Shown: positions 30,105 to 41,677, counted from the stretch's first letter. The stretch is 64,000 nt of DNA from Ichthyophis bannanicus (GCA_033557465.1 CM066033.1:1248075523-1248139522), one strand, 5' to 3'. Program-made: numbers and translations. Notes: generated from the letters alone by a model not told the origin.

Positions 30105-31554
30105 CTACAGATGAACACAAGATGGGGTATGCACCCCCACAGCACCTCGGCCTGGTAGGGGGAACTGACCGTGTGCGTTACTGGCACAGAGTAGCTACAC
30201 ACCGTCACATTGTGCGGGTACTGTGCTCACCCTGAGGGTGAGGTGGGGTGTCCAGCACCAAGTCCACAGCACCTTCCGTGGCAGGAATAGGCCATGCTGC
30301 AGGTATCCAGCAGTGCTAATGTGTGAGATAGGTAGTTCGTGCAGACACACTTTGGATACATCTCTATTTCTCAGTCAGGTTTAGCCCTTATGGACCCATA
30401 GACGGATTATGTACTACCACCCAACCCACCCTCTGTGGCTGAGGGTGGGAAACAGGGTCTCCCACCAACAGATCCACATTTTACCTCCCTTCAATGGCAG
30501 CAGTAGAGGGGATCATCAACCACAGCCCTGCTGGGGAACAGACACCGTACAGGGCAGTCAATGCAGCTCTGTACACATCTATAAAGCAATAGCAGACAGA
30601 CATTAGGCCCGTAAATGCTCAGCTGCACCCCCACCACTATATGATGTTCTTCTGCAGCAAGCCTCCAGCCACTGCCCCCTACAAGGTATTCCAGCAAGAC
30701 ACATAACAGCTGCAGACAGTCTGCTAGCTAGTCCATAGTGCATGCTCCTGGAGGAGATGCATGTACGCAGAACTGGGATGTCAGCATACACACAAAGCAG
30801 ATAAGTCAGTGATTGGGCCCCAAAAGGAAACCCATAAATATCACATGAGAAAAACAATATAAAGCACTATGGGGGAACCTAGCCATGCCGTGGTCACTGC
30901 TCAGTCAGGGTGAGAGTGATCTCCCAGAAGGACATGCTGTGGCCACCCTGTCTGTGCAGTTGGTGGCCGGGCACTACAATGTCCCAGCCATTGCCCTATG
31001 CCCTGTGCAGATGCATTCTGGCCAGGCCACCCTGTCCTGGCTATACCCATGGTACCTTGTTCCTCATTATGCACATTGGCAGGCCAATACTGGCAACAGT
31101 GCTGGCAGTGTGGGCTGTGGAGGGTGTTTGCAACCACCATACACTGGATAGACAGACACACACTCCCACACCTATGCCAGCAGTGTACAACTATAGAGGT
31201 GTTTGGCAGCCCTGGCCACGGCTGTAGTCCTGGGCCCAGTGCAGGCAGGGCTATAGTACGCAATACTGTTGGGGTCACTCCCCAGGGTGGTAAACACTGT
31301 CAGACACAAGACCTGTAGCACACTCCACAGACATCAGAAAGGTTGTACTTCAGAATTGCTATCTGCCAGTAATCATAGCAACCTTTTGATAGCTGTGTAC
31401 CGTACTCCCGGGTATAGGGTGGCATTACTAAGGTATGCAAGTGCTAGTATTGGGAGATGCACGCAGGGCCCAATGTCCTGCCTCTCCAGGAGGCATTGGA
31501 TAATGGAGCCTGTGGGTGCGAGTGTGTCTGCCCCTGTTTGCTGCTGCTTTACGG

Positions 31555-31747
31555 TAGAGGTCCCCAACTCCAGTCCTGGTGTGCCAAACACTGTTTGGGT
31601 TTTCATGCTGTCCCTCATGAATATGCATGAGAAACATCTGCATACCATGGGGGCGGCGCATAGAAATGCAGCACAGGCATCTTTATTAGAGGCAGCATGG
31701 AACCTGAATGGTGTTTGGTCCTCCAGGACTGCATTTGGGAGACTCTG
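31555..31747. mobile_element. Inner hAT-like MITE of copy 5
   Basis: TAGAGGTCCCCAA and inverted CTCTG ends, same site as in the other copies. Confidence 0.6.
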
Positions 31748-31896
31748 CCCTAGGTAATGCGCATGTTTATGGTGTCTGTGCTCTGTAGGGTAAAATGTAG
31801 GTGTTTTGGGCATGTCTACGTCATCTGCACTACAGGTTCTGTCTGTATTAGCACATTGTAGTAGTGGGTAAAAAATGGGGGCTGGGTTGGCAGGAA

Positions 31897-31979
31897 TCAC
31901 AGCTGGGACTTGAACCTGTGACCTCCTGCTCCGGAACACACTGGCTGTGTGCACTGCACCACCATGTTGCCACAGAGAC
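31897..31979 (-). other. tRNA-like module type 3
   Basis: Minus-strand B box GGTTCAAGTCC and A-box-like TGGTGCAGTGCAC. Confidence 0.55.
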
Positions 31980-33171
31980 AGTGCATTCCCTGGGGATACC
32001 ATGACTGTTCATCAGACAGGGCCTGTCTGTTGTAGTACATGGCACCCACCTACACATGGCTAGGTCATGGTCTGCTCTGGGCAGCTGCCACTGCCCCCTC
32101 CACCACCAGTACCCCTCTGCCACCCTGCTGACATGCCCGTCTGCTGGTGCTGCTGGTGGAGTGCAGCCACAGGCCATCCATTGTGCAGGTAGGCGGCTGC
32201 CTATGGTGCAGGTTCTGGGGTAGGGGTGCCTGCATAGCTGTCTACGCTTCCCCCCAGCACCGCCTGCCAATGTTCTGTGTCCTTGGGGGTACTGCAGTGC
32301 CATGTCCCACAGTACCTGCTGGGAAGCACACTCGTGCCCATGCTGGGCCCTCATCAGTTGCTGTCTGGCTGCTCTACTGTTTCAGCATTCCTATGGGCCA
32401 CCTAGGCATCACCCTAGTCCGCACTGTGGCCCAGCTGCAGCACAGCATGTGCCGTCTGCAGCCCTCTGTGTCCCCTTTCCCAGCATCTGTCCAGTTGCCC
32501 ATTCCGACATGCCTGCCCTGCTGTTGTGGAACATGTGCATGCCATAGGAAACCTGTCCAATGGAGAGGGAAACCCTGATCAGCGCTATTTCACTGTGGGA
32601 TCATTCACCTTGTATGGGGATGGAGCGTAGACACTTCCAAAATTCATATCTTTTTTTTTGGAGCTTTCTTGGGAGTGTTTTTCAACATTTCCCATTAATA
32701 TCACTATTGCCCAGCTTGGTTATGTTTTTTTTATATTTTGTTGGGGTCATTTTCAGTGTTTATTTGCACTTTTGTTCCGTGCACATGTATCACACTTATC
32801 ACTTTTTTGTAGGTCTCCCTGATTTTGCTGTACATTGCTGACATAAATGGTTTCTCTTCCCTTTAAATCAGCTCTAACGCCAGGGTTTCACTGGCGTTAT
32901 TTTTCAGCCTCGGATTTCACAGCGTTAGTGTGCAGAGAGCCTCTCCCCTCCCACTCTCCACCCATTGACCCCTTCTCTCTGCCCCTGGGGAGCCTTCCTC
33001 CGCCCTCCGGGAGCCTTTCTCCGCCTTCACCGCTCGTTTGCGCCGCAGCACGCGTTATTGCGCGCTAAGGTACCTTACCACATGATAAAGCGCCATTATC
33101 GCGCGATAAGGTACCTTATCGCGCGATAACATCACAGAGTGCACAATAAGACGGTTTAGTAAACATACCCC

Positions 33172-34139
33172 TATGTGTAACTAATACCTTGATATGATCA
33201 GCACTTTACAATATCATAAGCCATATCAGCAAAGTACATTCAGCTGGTAGCTGTTTTTATATCTTGATTTCATAGTGATGTGAAAAAGTGAAATTGGATG
33301 ATATTCCCAGCACTATATGAATTATGTATCATTAGAAAGGCCATAAATTAGTAAATTATATCTAATGAAATATTGCAACATCAAAGAGGAAAGAGCTAAA
33401 ATAAACTCTTCAGCATCTGGTTGTAGTTTTGGAAAACAAAAACAGAAAGGGACGCTTGTATGCTATGCTTACTATGCGACAAGCATTGAGTGAGTTAAGG
33501 ACCCCCTTTTGGTTGCCAGAAAGGGAGGGGACACAAATGCAGAAAGAGAAGAAAAAAGAGTCTAACAGAATCTGCCTGAGAAGAGAAAGAAGAAGGAAGC
33601 AGACTGTGATCCAAGGAATTGCAGGCAATAATTCCATGGTTGCCTGTGCAAGGTTTCTTGCAGAAGATGATTAGCTGGGTGAAGAATAGCAGAGCTCCTG
33701 ACCGCAGAGGGGGTTGCTAACTTCTCCGAGCCAGAGAAATAGGCCATCTAGTAACAGGCAAGCTGAAAGGTCTCAGCCCCTCCTGAGATGAATAGGGAGA
33801 ATGGAAGGGAAAGACCAGACCAGCAAACTCTTCTCCAAGGCAAGGGCAAACTGTGGCATTCCTGCCTCACACACTGCAATAGAGCATCGAGAGAGGGAGC
33901 TGCATCTCTTAATATAACCTTGAGAAGTTAAAAAAACACAAAACTCCTTTTCAGACCAGCACAAAGTCCCCAAAGACCTGGGAACCTGCAGCATTTTGTT
34001 TGGACACCGAGACTGACTGTTTCAGCCACATGGCTGCCAGCAAGCTGTTCCTTTTCCTTCTATTTTTCCATGGCATACAGTAAATGGGTAAGATCACAGG
34101 CTGAAAGTTGTTGAGGTTTACTTTAACAACCTAATAAAT
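33172..34139. other. No recognised gene
   Basis: A-rich sequence with an open stretch at 33429-33674 that is basic and low in complexity. It has no known motif and no splice-site support. Confidence 0.35.
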
Positions 34140-34923
34140 GAAGTCAGTACAGAGGAGAAATCTACTGTGTTAGCATTTAACTTTCAAAAGGAAAGCTATG
34201 ACAAAATAAGGAAAATGGCTAAAAAAAAAAGTAAAATGAGCAGCTGCAAAGGCCAAGAGTTTACATCAGGCATAGGCATTGTTTAAAAATAAGATCTTGG
34301 AAGCCCAGACCAGATGTATTCCATGTTTTAAGAAAGGCGGAAGGAAGGCTAAATAACTGGCATGGTTAAAAGATGAGGTGAAAGAGGCTGTTAGAGCCAA
34401 AAAGACATCTTTCAAAAACAGAAAAAGAAATCAGATGAAGAAAATAGGATCAGCATAAGCACTGGCAAATTAAATGCAAAGCACCAATAAGGCAGGTAAA
34501 AAGAGAAATTGCAAAGAAGCTTGCCATAGAGACAAAAACTTACAGTAACTTTTTCAGGTACATTCGAAGCAAGACATCTCTGAGGGAGTCAGTAGGGATA
34601 TTAGATGATCAAGGGGTAAAAACGAATCACTGCCTACCCCAAACGAATCACTGCCTACCCCAAAACCTTAAGACCTCACTTTAACAAACCATTCACACTT
34701 CCCACTGAACAGTTAAGGTAACCATAGAGTCTATGCATGTGTTACCAAAATGTAAATAAAATTTGCAAGCATGTTTTTTGTTGGATTGTACATAGTTACC
34801 CCAGTTGTAAGTCCATGTTACGTTCCCTGTTATTTGTAAACTCAAGACATGTCCTAAATGTCTGAGTAAAAATCAGTTTTATGTAAACCACACTGATAAC
34901 AAATAGCGCGGTATATAAGAACT

Positions 34924-34956
<33 letters not shown>

Positions 34957-35010
34957 AAAGGGTACTCAGGGAGGAAAAGGTCATAGCTAAGCGATTAATA
35001 GCCCAATTCT
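34140..35010 (+). pseudogene. CR1-type LINE ORF2, part 1 (post-endonuclease region)
   Basis: Plus-strand frames give LAFNFQKESYDKIRKM, then LAWLKDEVKEAVRAKKTSFK and FFRYIRSKTSLRESVGI, the conserved CR1 region between endonuclease and RT. An L2 3' end interrupts it after DDQG (34620). The frame resumes as GTQGG/REEKVIAKRLIAQ at 34960. With 37930-38323 and 42026-43130 it forms one dispersed CR1 copy in correct order. It has many stops and is not functional. Confidence 0.65.
34621..34959 (+). mobile_element. L2 3' end inserted in CR1
   Basis: Starts with a 21-bp duplication (AACGAATCACTGCCTACCCC twice). It then has the TATGTAAACCACACTGAT block and a long (TAAA)n tail. The CR1 frame is continuous across it. 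Confidence 0.75.
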
Positions 35011-35640
35011 GTCCCAGACGTTGAAGCCCTCTGTATGTCTGGTCTAAACCAGATGTACAGAGGATGCCACGATTCTGATCACATCTAGCCCCATGGGATG
35101 AGAATCATGAACATTCCTGAATGTGCAAGCTGGGACTGTGATTCAGCCTGGCCTGCAAGTACAGGACATGCCCGATGAACTCAATCAGGCCTTTTAAATG
35201 GAGCCGCAGTGCCATGCAGTCCGGTTGCCATGGCACTGCAGCTCCATTTAAAAGCCGTGATCCCGGCCACAACCTCCTGCAGCTAATTACCCATAGCCCG
35301 ACCCCTGATCCGGCCACCTATAGCCAGGGTCGGGCTATGGGGAATGTCCTCAGCCCCCCTTGCCCCATCCATACCCCGGGCCCGCCAATCCACTGTGTCC
35401 AGGGAAGTTATTCCACCTTGGAGGTAGAATAACTTCCCCGTACAAGTCGCCAGCCCTGCACATACAGGGCTACATTAGAATTGGCCCTGTATGTCCAGGG
35501 CTGGCGACACCCACCACCCGCCCTAACTCCGTACCCGATCCACCTCCTTTCCACCCCATCTAACTTCCCCATACAACCGGCGGGGAAGTTAGACATCGGC
35601 GGGGAGGCCCGCAAATAAGGGGTTTTTTTAGAAGCCTTAT
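35011..35640. mobile_element. Long palindromic MITE with central hairpin
   Basis: Arms repeat GTACAGG/CCTGTATGTCCAGGG-type blocks. A central hairpin at 35191-35254 has arms of about 26 bp (CTTTTAAATGGAGC and inverse). Related copies are at 46050-46740 and, more distantly, 37250-37800 and 49340-50010. Confidence 0.5.
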
Positions 35641-35688
35641 TTACAATTTATAGATGTAAATTCTGATAATGACAGCAATGCTGAGCAG

Positions 35689-36579
35689 ATGGATTGGGAA
35701 AATACTGAGCATTGTACATTTAAGAGTAAGGGCAAGTCAGGTTCCCATAGAAACCGAAAGCTTCTAACTAGAACTGAGCCCAGCCATAGCAGTGAAGTAG
35801 GAGCTCAGTGGAACTCTAATGAGTTGCACATGAGTAGCCAGAGGGGTGTGGCTGCTGAAGGAAGCCGTTTTAAACCTGCTTCAGAACTAGAATTCAGGAA
35901 GAGAGGTGGAGAGAGAGAGAGCACACAGAAGCCACGAGGGAAGCAACGACAGCAGACAGAGCAACGCAGGCAAGGAAGGCAAAGAGGAGAGCAGCAAAGA
36001 GGGAAACTTTGGACCCCAGAACTAGCAAAGGAGGATTCTGGAAGGTCCATTTCCTTTACCTCAGGAGCACTAGAAGCAAAGCCAAAACCTCTGTGGAAAC
36101 TACCCGAAGAAAAGGTAGAAGAGTTTACCTATACGAGGGAGGAAAGCCCTGATTACAGAAAAGGCATTGCGAGTGAGAAAGGTACGTCTGCCATAATTCC
36201 TAGCCAGAGACTTGCTGAGGAGATTGTACAGCAGTTAAAGAACAGTGCTAATAAGAGCAGAGATAGTACTGCTGCGAAAACAGCTCCAGTCAGAAACATT
36301 CTTAGTAAGTGTTTTGAAACAGACGTAAAGGCTGTTGCTAAGAGCTTACGTAAGAATCAGTTTCCTGCACTAGAGAAAGTTACTGCCAATCAGAGGGACA
36401 ACTTTATTGAACAGCTGCAAGAAGTTCTAAGTGACCTGCAGTCTAGAAGTTCCCCTAAGCAGAGTTATAATGACTGCAGTGAGGAGATGATTGTTGACGT
36501 AGAAAGCACTCCTGATACAACTGATATCTGTGAGATGGACTGTTCTTTATGTGAGATTGATCACTTGGACCTACGTTAG
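35689..36579 (+). CDS. Unidentified 296-codon ORF, possibly ORF1/Gag-like or a retrocopy exon
   Basis: I do not recognise this protein. It is open from a stop near 35628; the first methionine is at 35689. The N-terminal half is very basic and low in complexity (Arg/Gln/Lys-rich, about residues 60-110). The C-terminal half is better structured: IPSQRLAEEIVQQLKNSANK near residues 170-190, ILSKCFETDVKAVAKSLRKN near 203-223 and NFIEQLQEVLSDLQ near 236-249, probably helical. The tail is acidic (EMIVDVESTPDTTDICEMDC). No zinc knuckle, protease or RT motif is seen. An AATAAA follows at 36756. The long open frame in TE-rich, decayed surroundings suggests recent arrival or selection. A last exon cannot be excluded because TTTTTTTAG precedes the frame. 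Confidence 0.45.
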   Translation: MDWENTEHCTFKSKGKSGSHRNRKLLTRTEPSHSSEVGAQWNSNELHMSSQRGVAAEGSRFKPASELEFRKRGGERESTQKPRGKQRQQTEQRRQGRQRGEQQRGKLWTPELAKEDSGRSISFTSGALEAKPKPLWKLPEEKVEEFTYTREESPDYRKGIASEKGTSAIIPSQRLAEEIVQQLKNSANKSRDSTAAKTAPVRNILSKCFETDVKAVAKSLRKNQFPALEKVTANQRDNFIEQLQEVLSDLQSRSSPKQSYNDCSEEMIVDVESTPDTTDICEMDCSLCEIDHLDLR

Positions 36580-36755
36580 ACAACCTTTGCATGAAGGTAA
36601 TGCAAAGTTGTTTTCTCCTGAATGTTTGCTGTGAAGAAACAGTTTGCTATATGCTTTATTTTCTAACTTTGAATTGCTCCTGTTTCCTATTGTTTTGGAA
36701 AGTAATCCGTGTCATGTTTTGAGCCAAGAATCTATGTGTGAAAGGGAAAACCCCA

Positions 36756-36761
36756 AATAAA
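36756..36761 (+). promoter_or_regulatory. Polyadenylation signal AATAAA
   Basis: 177 bp after the stop of the 296-codon ORF, within a T-rich 3' region. It supports a transcript end but is a frequent hexamer. Confidence 0.4.
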
Positions 36762-36829
36762 AATTTATCTGTTCAAATGACCCTCGTGCCACAACACCTT
36801 TGTTTGATAGTAAACCTAGACTACAACTC

Positions 36830-36853
36830 CCAGCGTCCCTTGCTGCTACCTTA
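36830..36853 (+). promoter_or_regulatory. ZNF143/Staf-like motif
   Basis: ACTACAACTCCCAGC followed by CCCTTGC, very close to the ZNF143 site consensus that is often carried by transposon ends. Confidence 0.5.
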
Positions 36854-36959
36854 GTCAAAAAGGACACTTGAAGACAAAGTAGAGGTCACCCTTGCTCTAG
36901 AGTCACCGGCCCTAGGCGGGGGCAGGACAAAATACAACCATTTATATGTGTAAATTGCA

Positions 36960-37800
36960 TCCATATGAAAAAGGCCATTTTAGAAAAGACTCACTTTACA
37001 CGTGAATGCCCACACCATGTTAAAATTGCAAAGCGGTATGTCTGGGGCATGACCTGGGTGGGACATATATCTATATGTGCATTCCCCATTTCATATAGAG
37101 AATGCACGTGTAAGCCCAAAATTGCCCATGTCTGGATTTACAACAGCTCTCTGACACAAATAAGAATTTCAAAATTGCTCCTTTTGGTCATCCCTTTACA
37201 GGAGAGATTAAGAAACCGATTCACAAAGGGGCACAATTGGGCTGTCTGGATGTCTCCAAGCAAGATGGGCCCATTAGGACCTGATTCTGGACCACAGGAA
37301 CAAAACGTTTCCGTGGTACAAAGAATCAGGCCCGGGGACGGCCCGGCATGTCCATGCCTGCCTGTGGGGACATCCTCCCTACAGGTGCTCCTGGCTCATG
37401 CGGCTAAGACCCCCTTCTTCCCTGCCGCCCGACCCACAGCTGACCAACCAGGGTCTGGATGGGGCAGTGAGTATCCCCTACACCCGATCCCGGCCCCGGC
37501 CCTGGGAGGATCCCTGGGCCCCTATTGCCGGGTCACTGCTTCTTCAAGATGGAATAAGCCACACGTCCCCACTGACCCCACAGGATGTACAGGGCTGTGA
37601 CCTGAATTGGTCCTATATGTCCTGCCGTGCTGGCCTTCCCCCATTCTGCCCAGACCCTGCCCCCTGCTGGCTCTCCCCATCCTACTGCTCTAGCTGTGCA
37701 GGGAGAGCAGGAGGGGGAATAGGGTCCAGATGGCTTGCGGGGCTGCACATCCCCCCTGGACATGCAGCCCTAGAACCCATGACTGAATAAGGTCCTAAGT
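36960..37800. repeat. Decayed interspersed repeat
   Basis: Shares blocks with 44431-44650 (reverse orientation; CCCAAAATTG, TTTTAGAA) and with 49340-50010. The 211-codon open frame in it has no motif and varies between the related repeats, so I do not call a gene. Confidence 0.4.
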
Positions 37801-37929
37801 GGGATATCCCCCCATAATTCTCCAGTGTTTATTTTACCCTCCAGATTAACATGAGGTAAAGATAGTTCTCTGCATTTAATTAAGATTATCTATATGTCTA
37901 GGCTTGCAAAATAGCTTAGATATATGTAT

Positions 37930-38323
37930 GAAGGCTGATATTTATAAGGGCACCTTAAACAGAGTTGTTTCTAAACTACTATCGGAATTGAGTATGTCCC
38001 AAACTCAATATACAAATTTTTGAGAAAGTTGTAATGAAACTACATATGCCAGTCAGAACAGCCGAATCATATCTCAGTGAACCTAGAAGATGTTGTAGAA
38101 TAAATTGACAAACTAGAGTAGCAAATCACCTGGACTGGATGGTATATACCCATGAGTGCTGAAAGAACTCAAAGATGAGATTGTAGAGTTACTATTAATA
38201 CTTTTTAACCTAATTTTAAATCATCTATGATACCTGAAGGTTACCAATGTAATGCCAATTTTATAAAGTGCTCCAGGCAAAATGGTAGAAACTATTATAA
38301 AAAACAAAATTGATGAACGCATA
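37930..38323 (+). pseudogene. CR1-type LINE ORF2, part 2 (RT fingers)
   Basis: Frames give VRTAESYLSEP and LDWMVYTH, the CR1 PGLDGI region. ELKDEIVELLLILFN and VTNVMPIL follow, and the fragment ends in KNKIDERI. The next CR1 residues, DRHSLVLPHQS, resume at 42026 after the TIR element. Confidence 0.7.
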
Positions 38324-39434
38324 GGGATATGTTTACTAAACTGTGGTAATGGTACATAACGCGCGTTATGATGCGCTAACGATCGTAACACTCCGCGGCG
38401 CGGTAAAACACCGCAGAAGGTGGAGAGAGGGCGGATAGAAGGGGTCAATGGGCAGAGAGTGGGTGGGGAGAGGCTCCCTTCACACTAACGCGCTGATCTG
38501 AAGAGCTGAATCCAAACGCGATTGAAAACCTGCCGTTAAATGCACATTACAGGGGAGAGAAACCATTTAAGTGTCAGCAATGTACAGCCCAGGCAGGGAA
38601 ACCTAAAACCAGTGATAAGTGTGATACGTGTGCACAGAACAAAAGGGCACATAAACACTGAAAATGACCCCAACAAACTGGAAAAAATCCATAACCAAGC
38701 TGGCCAATAGTGGTAGCAATGAGAAACATCAACACCCCCCCCGAGAAAGCTCCATAGAAAAGATATAAATCGTGGAAGGGTCTATACTCCGTCCCCATAC
38801 AAGGTGAATGAGCCCACAGTGAAATAGCGCTGCTCAGGGTTTTCCCCACCATCGGACAGGGTTCCTATGGTGTGCACATGTCCCGCAACATCAGGGCGGG
38901 CATGTCGGAATGGCAACTGGACAGATGCCGGAGAAGGGGATACAGAGGGCCGCAGGAGGCACATGCTGTGGTGGAGCTGGGCCACAGTGCGGACTAGGGT
39001 GATGCCTAGGTGGCCCATACGAATGCTGAAACAGCAGAGCAGCCAGACAGCAACTGCTGAAGGGCCAACATGGGCACGAGTGTATTTCCCACAGTGTCAC
39101 AGGGGATAGTACCCAACAGCTACCCCCAAGGGCATGGAACATTGGCAGGTGGGCTGGGGGGAGCGTGGATGTCTTTGTAGGCATCCCTACCCCAGAACCT
39201 GCACCATAGGCAGCCGCCTACCTGCACACTGGATGGCCTGAGACTGCGCACCACCAGCACCACCAGCAGAAGGGCATGTCAGCATGGTGGCTGAGGGATA
39301 CTGGTGGTGGAGGGGGCAGTGGCAGCTGCCCAGAGCAGACCGTGGACTAGCCCTGTGTAGGTAGGTGCCGTGTACTGCAACAGACGGGCCCTGTCTGACG
39401 AACAGTCATGGTATCACCAAGGAATGTACTGACT

Positions 39435-39512
39435 CTGTGACAACAAGGTGGTGCAATGCACAAAACCAGTGTAGTCTGAAGCAGAGAGTCACAGGTTCAA
39501 GTCCCAGCTGTG
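39435..39512 (+). other. tRNA-like module type 3
   Basis: B box GGTTCAAGTCC intact; A-box-like GGTGGTGCAATGC. Confidence 0.55.
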
Positions 39513-39662
39513 GTTCCTGACAACCCAGTCCCCATATTTTACCCAATACTACAACGTGCTAATACAGACAGCACCTTTATTTCAGATGATGTAAACATGC
39601 CCAAGATACCTACATTTTACCCTACAGAGCACAGACACCATAAACATGCACATTACCTAGAG

Positions 39663-39855
39663 CAGAGTCACCCAAATGCTGTCCTGGAGGGCCAAACACC
39701 ATTACGGTTCCATGCTGCCTCTGATAAAGATGCCTGTGCTGCATTTCTATGCGCCGCCCCCATGGTATGCAGAAGTATCTCATGCATATTCATGAGGGAC
39801 AGCATGAAAACCCGAACGGTGTTTGGCACCGCAGGACTGGAGTTGGGAACCTCTG
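39663..39855. mobile_element. Inner hAT-like MITE of copy 4
   Basis: CAGAGTCACCCAAA and inverted CTCTG ends, reverse orientation. Confidence 0.6.
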
Positions 39856-41410
39856 CCTAAAGCAGCAGCCAACAGGGACAGACACACCCGCACCCAGAGG
39901 CCCCATTATCCAAAGCCTCCTGGAGAGGCAGGACTTTGGGCTCTGCGTGCATCTCCCAATGCTAGCTCTTGCATACCTTAGTAATGCCACCCTAAACCTG
40001 GGAATATGGTACACATCTATCAAAAGGTTGCTATGATTACTGGCAGATAGCAATTCCTAGGTTAGGTACGATTTCCTGAGTGAGCTGCATCATAGCAACC
40101 TTTCTGATGTCTGTGGAGTGTGCTACAGGTATTGTATCTGACAGTGTTCACCAACCTGGGGAGTGACTCCTACAGTATTGTGTATCATAGCCATGCCTGC
40201 ACTGTGCCCAGGACTGGTGTGGTGGCCTGGGCTGCCCAACACCTCTATAGTTGCACAATGCTGGCATAGGTGTGGGGAGTGTGTGTCTGTCTATCCAGTG
40301 TGTGGTGGCTGCCAACACCCTCCACAGCCCACACTGCTAGCACTGTTGCCAGTATTGGCCTGCCAATGTGCATAATGAGGAGCAAGGTACTGTGGGAATA
40401 GCCTGGATAGGGTGGCCTGGCCTGGATGCATCTGCACACGGCATAGGGCAATGGCTCGGACATTGTAGTGCCTGGCCACCACCTGCACGGACAAGGTGGC
40501 CATAGCATGTCCTGCTGGGAGGTCACTCTCACCCTGACTGAGCAGTGACCATGGCATGGCTAAGTTCCCCCATAGTGCTATATAGTATTTCTCTCATGTG
40601 ATATATGTGGGTTTTCTTTTGGGGCCCAATCACTGACTTATCTGCTTGGTGTGTATGCTGACATCCCCGTTCTGGGTACATGCATCTCCTCCAGGACCAT
40701 GCACTATGAACTAGCTGGCAGACTGTCTGCAGCTAGTATGTGTCCTGCTGGAACACCTTGCAGGGTGCAGCGGCTGGAGGCTTGCTGCTGGAGAATGTCA
40801 GATAATGGTGTGGGGCAGCTGAGTATTTCCAGGCCTGCCATCTGTCTGCTATTGCATTATGGATGTGTAACACTCTGTCTGTTCCCCAGCAGGACTGGGG
40901 TTGATGGTCCCCTCTACTGCTACCATTGCAGGGAGGTAGACTGTGGATCTATTGGTGGGTGATCTTGTTTCCCACCATGAGCCCCAGAGGGTGGGTTGTG
41001 TGGTGGTACATGATCTGCCTCTGGGTCCATACACCCCCCCCCCTCCTCTTCTTCACCTACAGCACGTAACCATGGCACCAACACAGGATATGCACTATTC
41101 TGGGTGCATCATCGCCCATATGGACTAGACATGACCAAGACATACAGCAGGACACAGATGTACCCTAGGTGTGTCTAATGGAGCTACCTATCACACACCG
41201 CTGGGGACCTGCAGCATGGCGTATTCCAGCCATGAAAGGTGCTGTGGACCTGGTGCTGGGCGCCCCACCTCAACCTCAGGGTGGGCACAGTACCCGCACA
41301 ATGTGACTGTCTGTGGCTACTCTGTGGCAGTGCCACACACGGTCTGTTTCCCCTACCAAGCCGAGGTGCTGTGGGGGTGCATACCCAATCTTGTGCCCAT
41401 CTCTCGACTG

Positions 41411-41440
41411 CTGATTTGCATGTGCAGTGCATCATGGGTA
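41411..41440 (+). promoter_or_regulatory. Octamer plus Staf/ZNF143-like module
   Basis: ATTTGCAT (41414-41421) and GCAGTGCATCATGGG (41424-41438), identical in core to copy 3, although the downstream tRNA-like type 2 module is lost. Confidence 0.55.
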
Positions 41441-41536
41441 CGGGCGGGTTAATCTTATTCTGGTAACCACAGCAGACAGTTTGTGTGGTCATGTGCAGTC
41501 CTTCTGCAGCCAGCCAGGGCTTTGTTCACAGTCTAA

Positions 41537-41677
41537 TAAGGTGTCCTATGGGGACATTATAGGGTGCCTTGGCGGTCAGTACACTTTATAATGTGCCCTA
41601 TGGAGTGCCTTATGGGGTGCCTTATGCGGCACCTTAGGTTATGCCACCGTGAGGGTGTGTTTGCTGGCAGCACTAAT
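41537..41677. mobile_element. Inner palindromic MITE, one end only
   Basis: The right end GGTGTGTTTGCTGGCAGCAC is kept; the left end is lost with the tRNA-like type 2 module. Confidence 0.6.

Larger units (their letters stand above)
29198..33171 (+). mobile_element. 4-kb TIR element, copy 5 (reference copy)
   Basis: Complete 3974-bp forward copy with ends GGGGTATGTTTACTAAACCG and GGTTTAGTAAACATACCCC. A TAT duplication flanks it (29195-29197 and 33172-33174). The right subterminal tract has self-complementary TTATCGCGCGATAAGGTACC units. It carries all modules seen in the family but no ORF with transposase motifs (no DDE block recognisable). It is therefore a non-autonomous element that depends on an unseen partner. 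Confidence 0.9.

Noticed and set aside
30215..30245. PSE-like CTCACCCTGAGGGTGAG after the octamer/Staf module
   Set aside because: It is a perfect dyad that matches only half of the snRNA PSE consensus and lies on the wrong side for the tRNA-like type 2 unit.
29198..33171. LTR retrotransposon or provirus
   Set aside because: Ends are inverted, not direct; there is no primer-binding site, polypurine tract or pol. The 3-bp duplication fits a DNA transposon.
36965..37600. 211-codon ORF
   Set aside because: It overlaps repeats related to 44431-44650 and 49340-50010. The frame is not kept in those, and no domain is visible.
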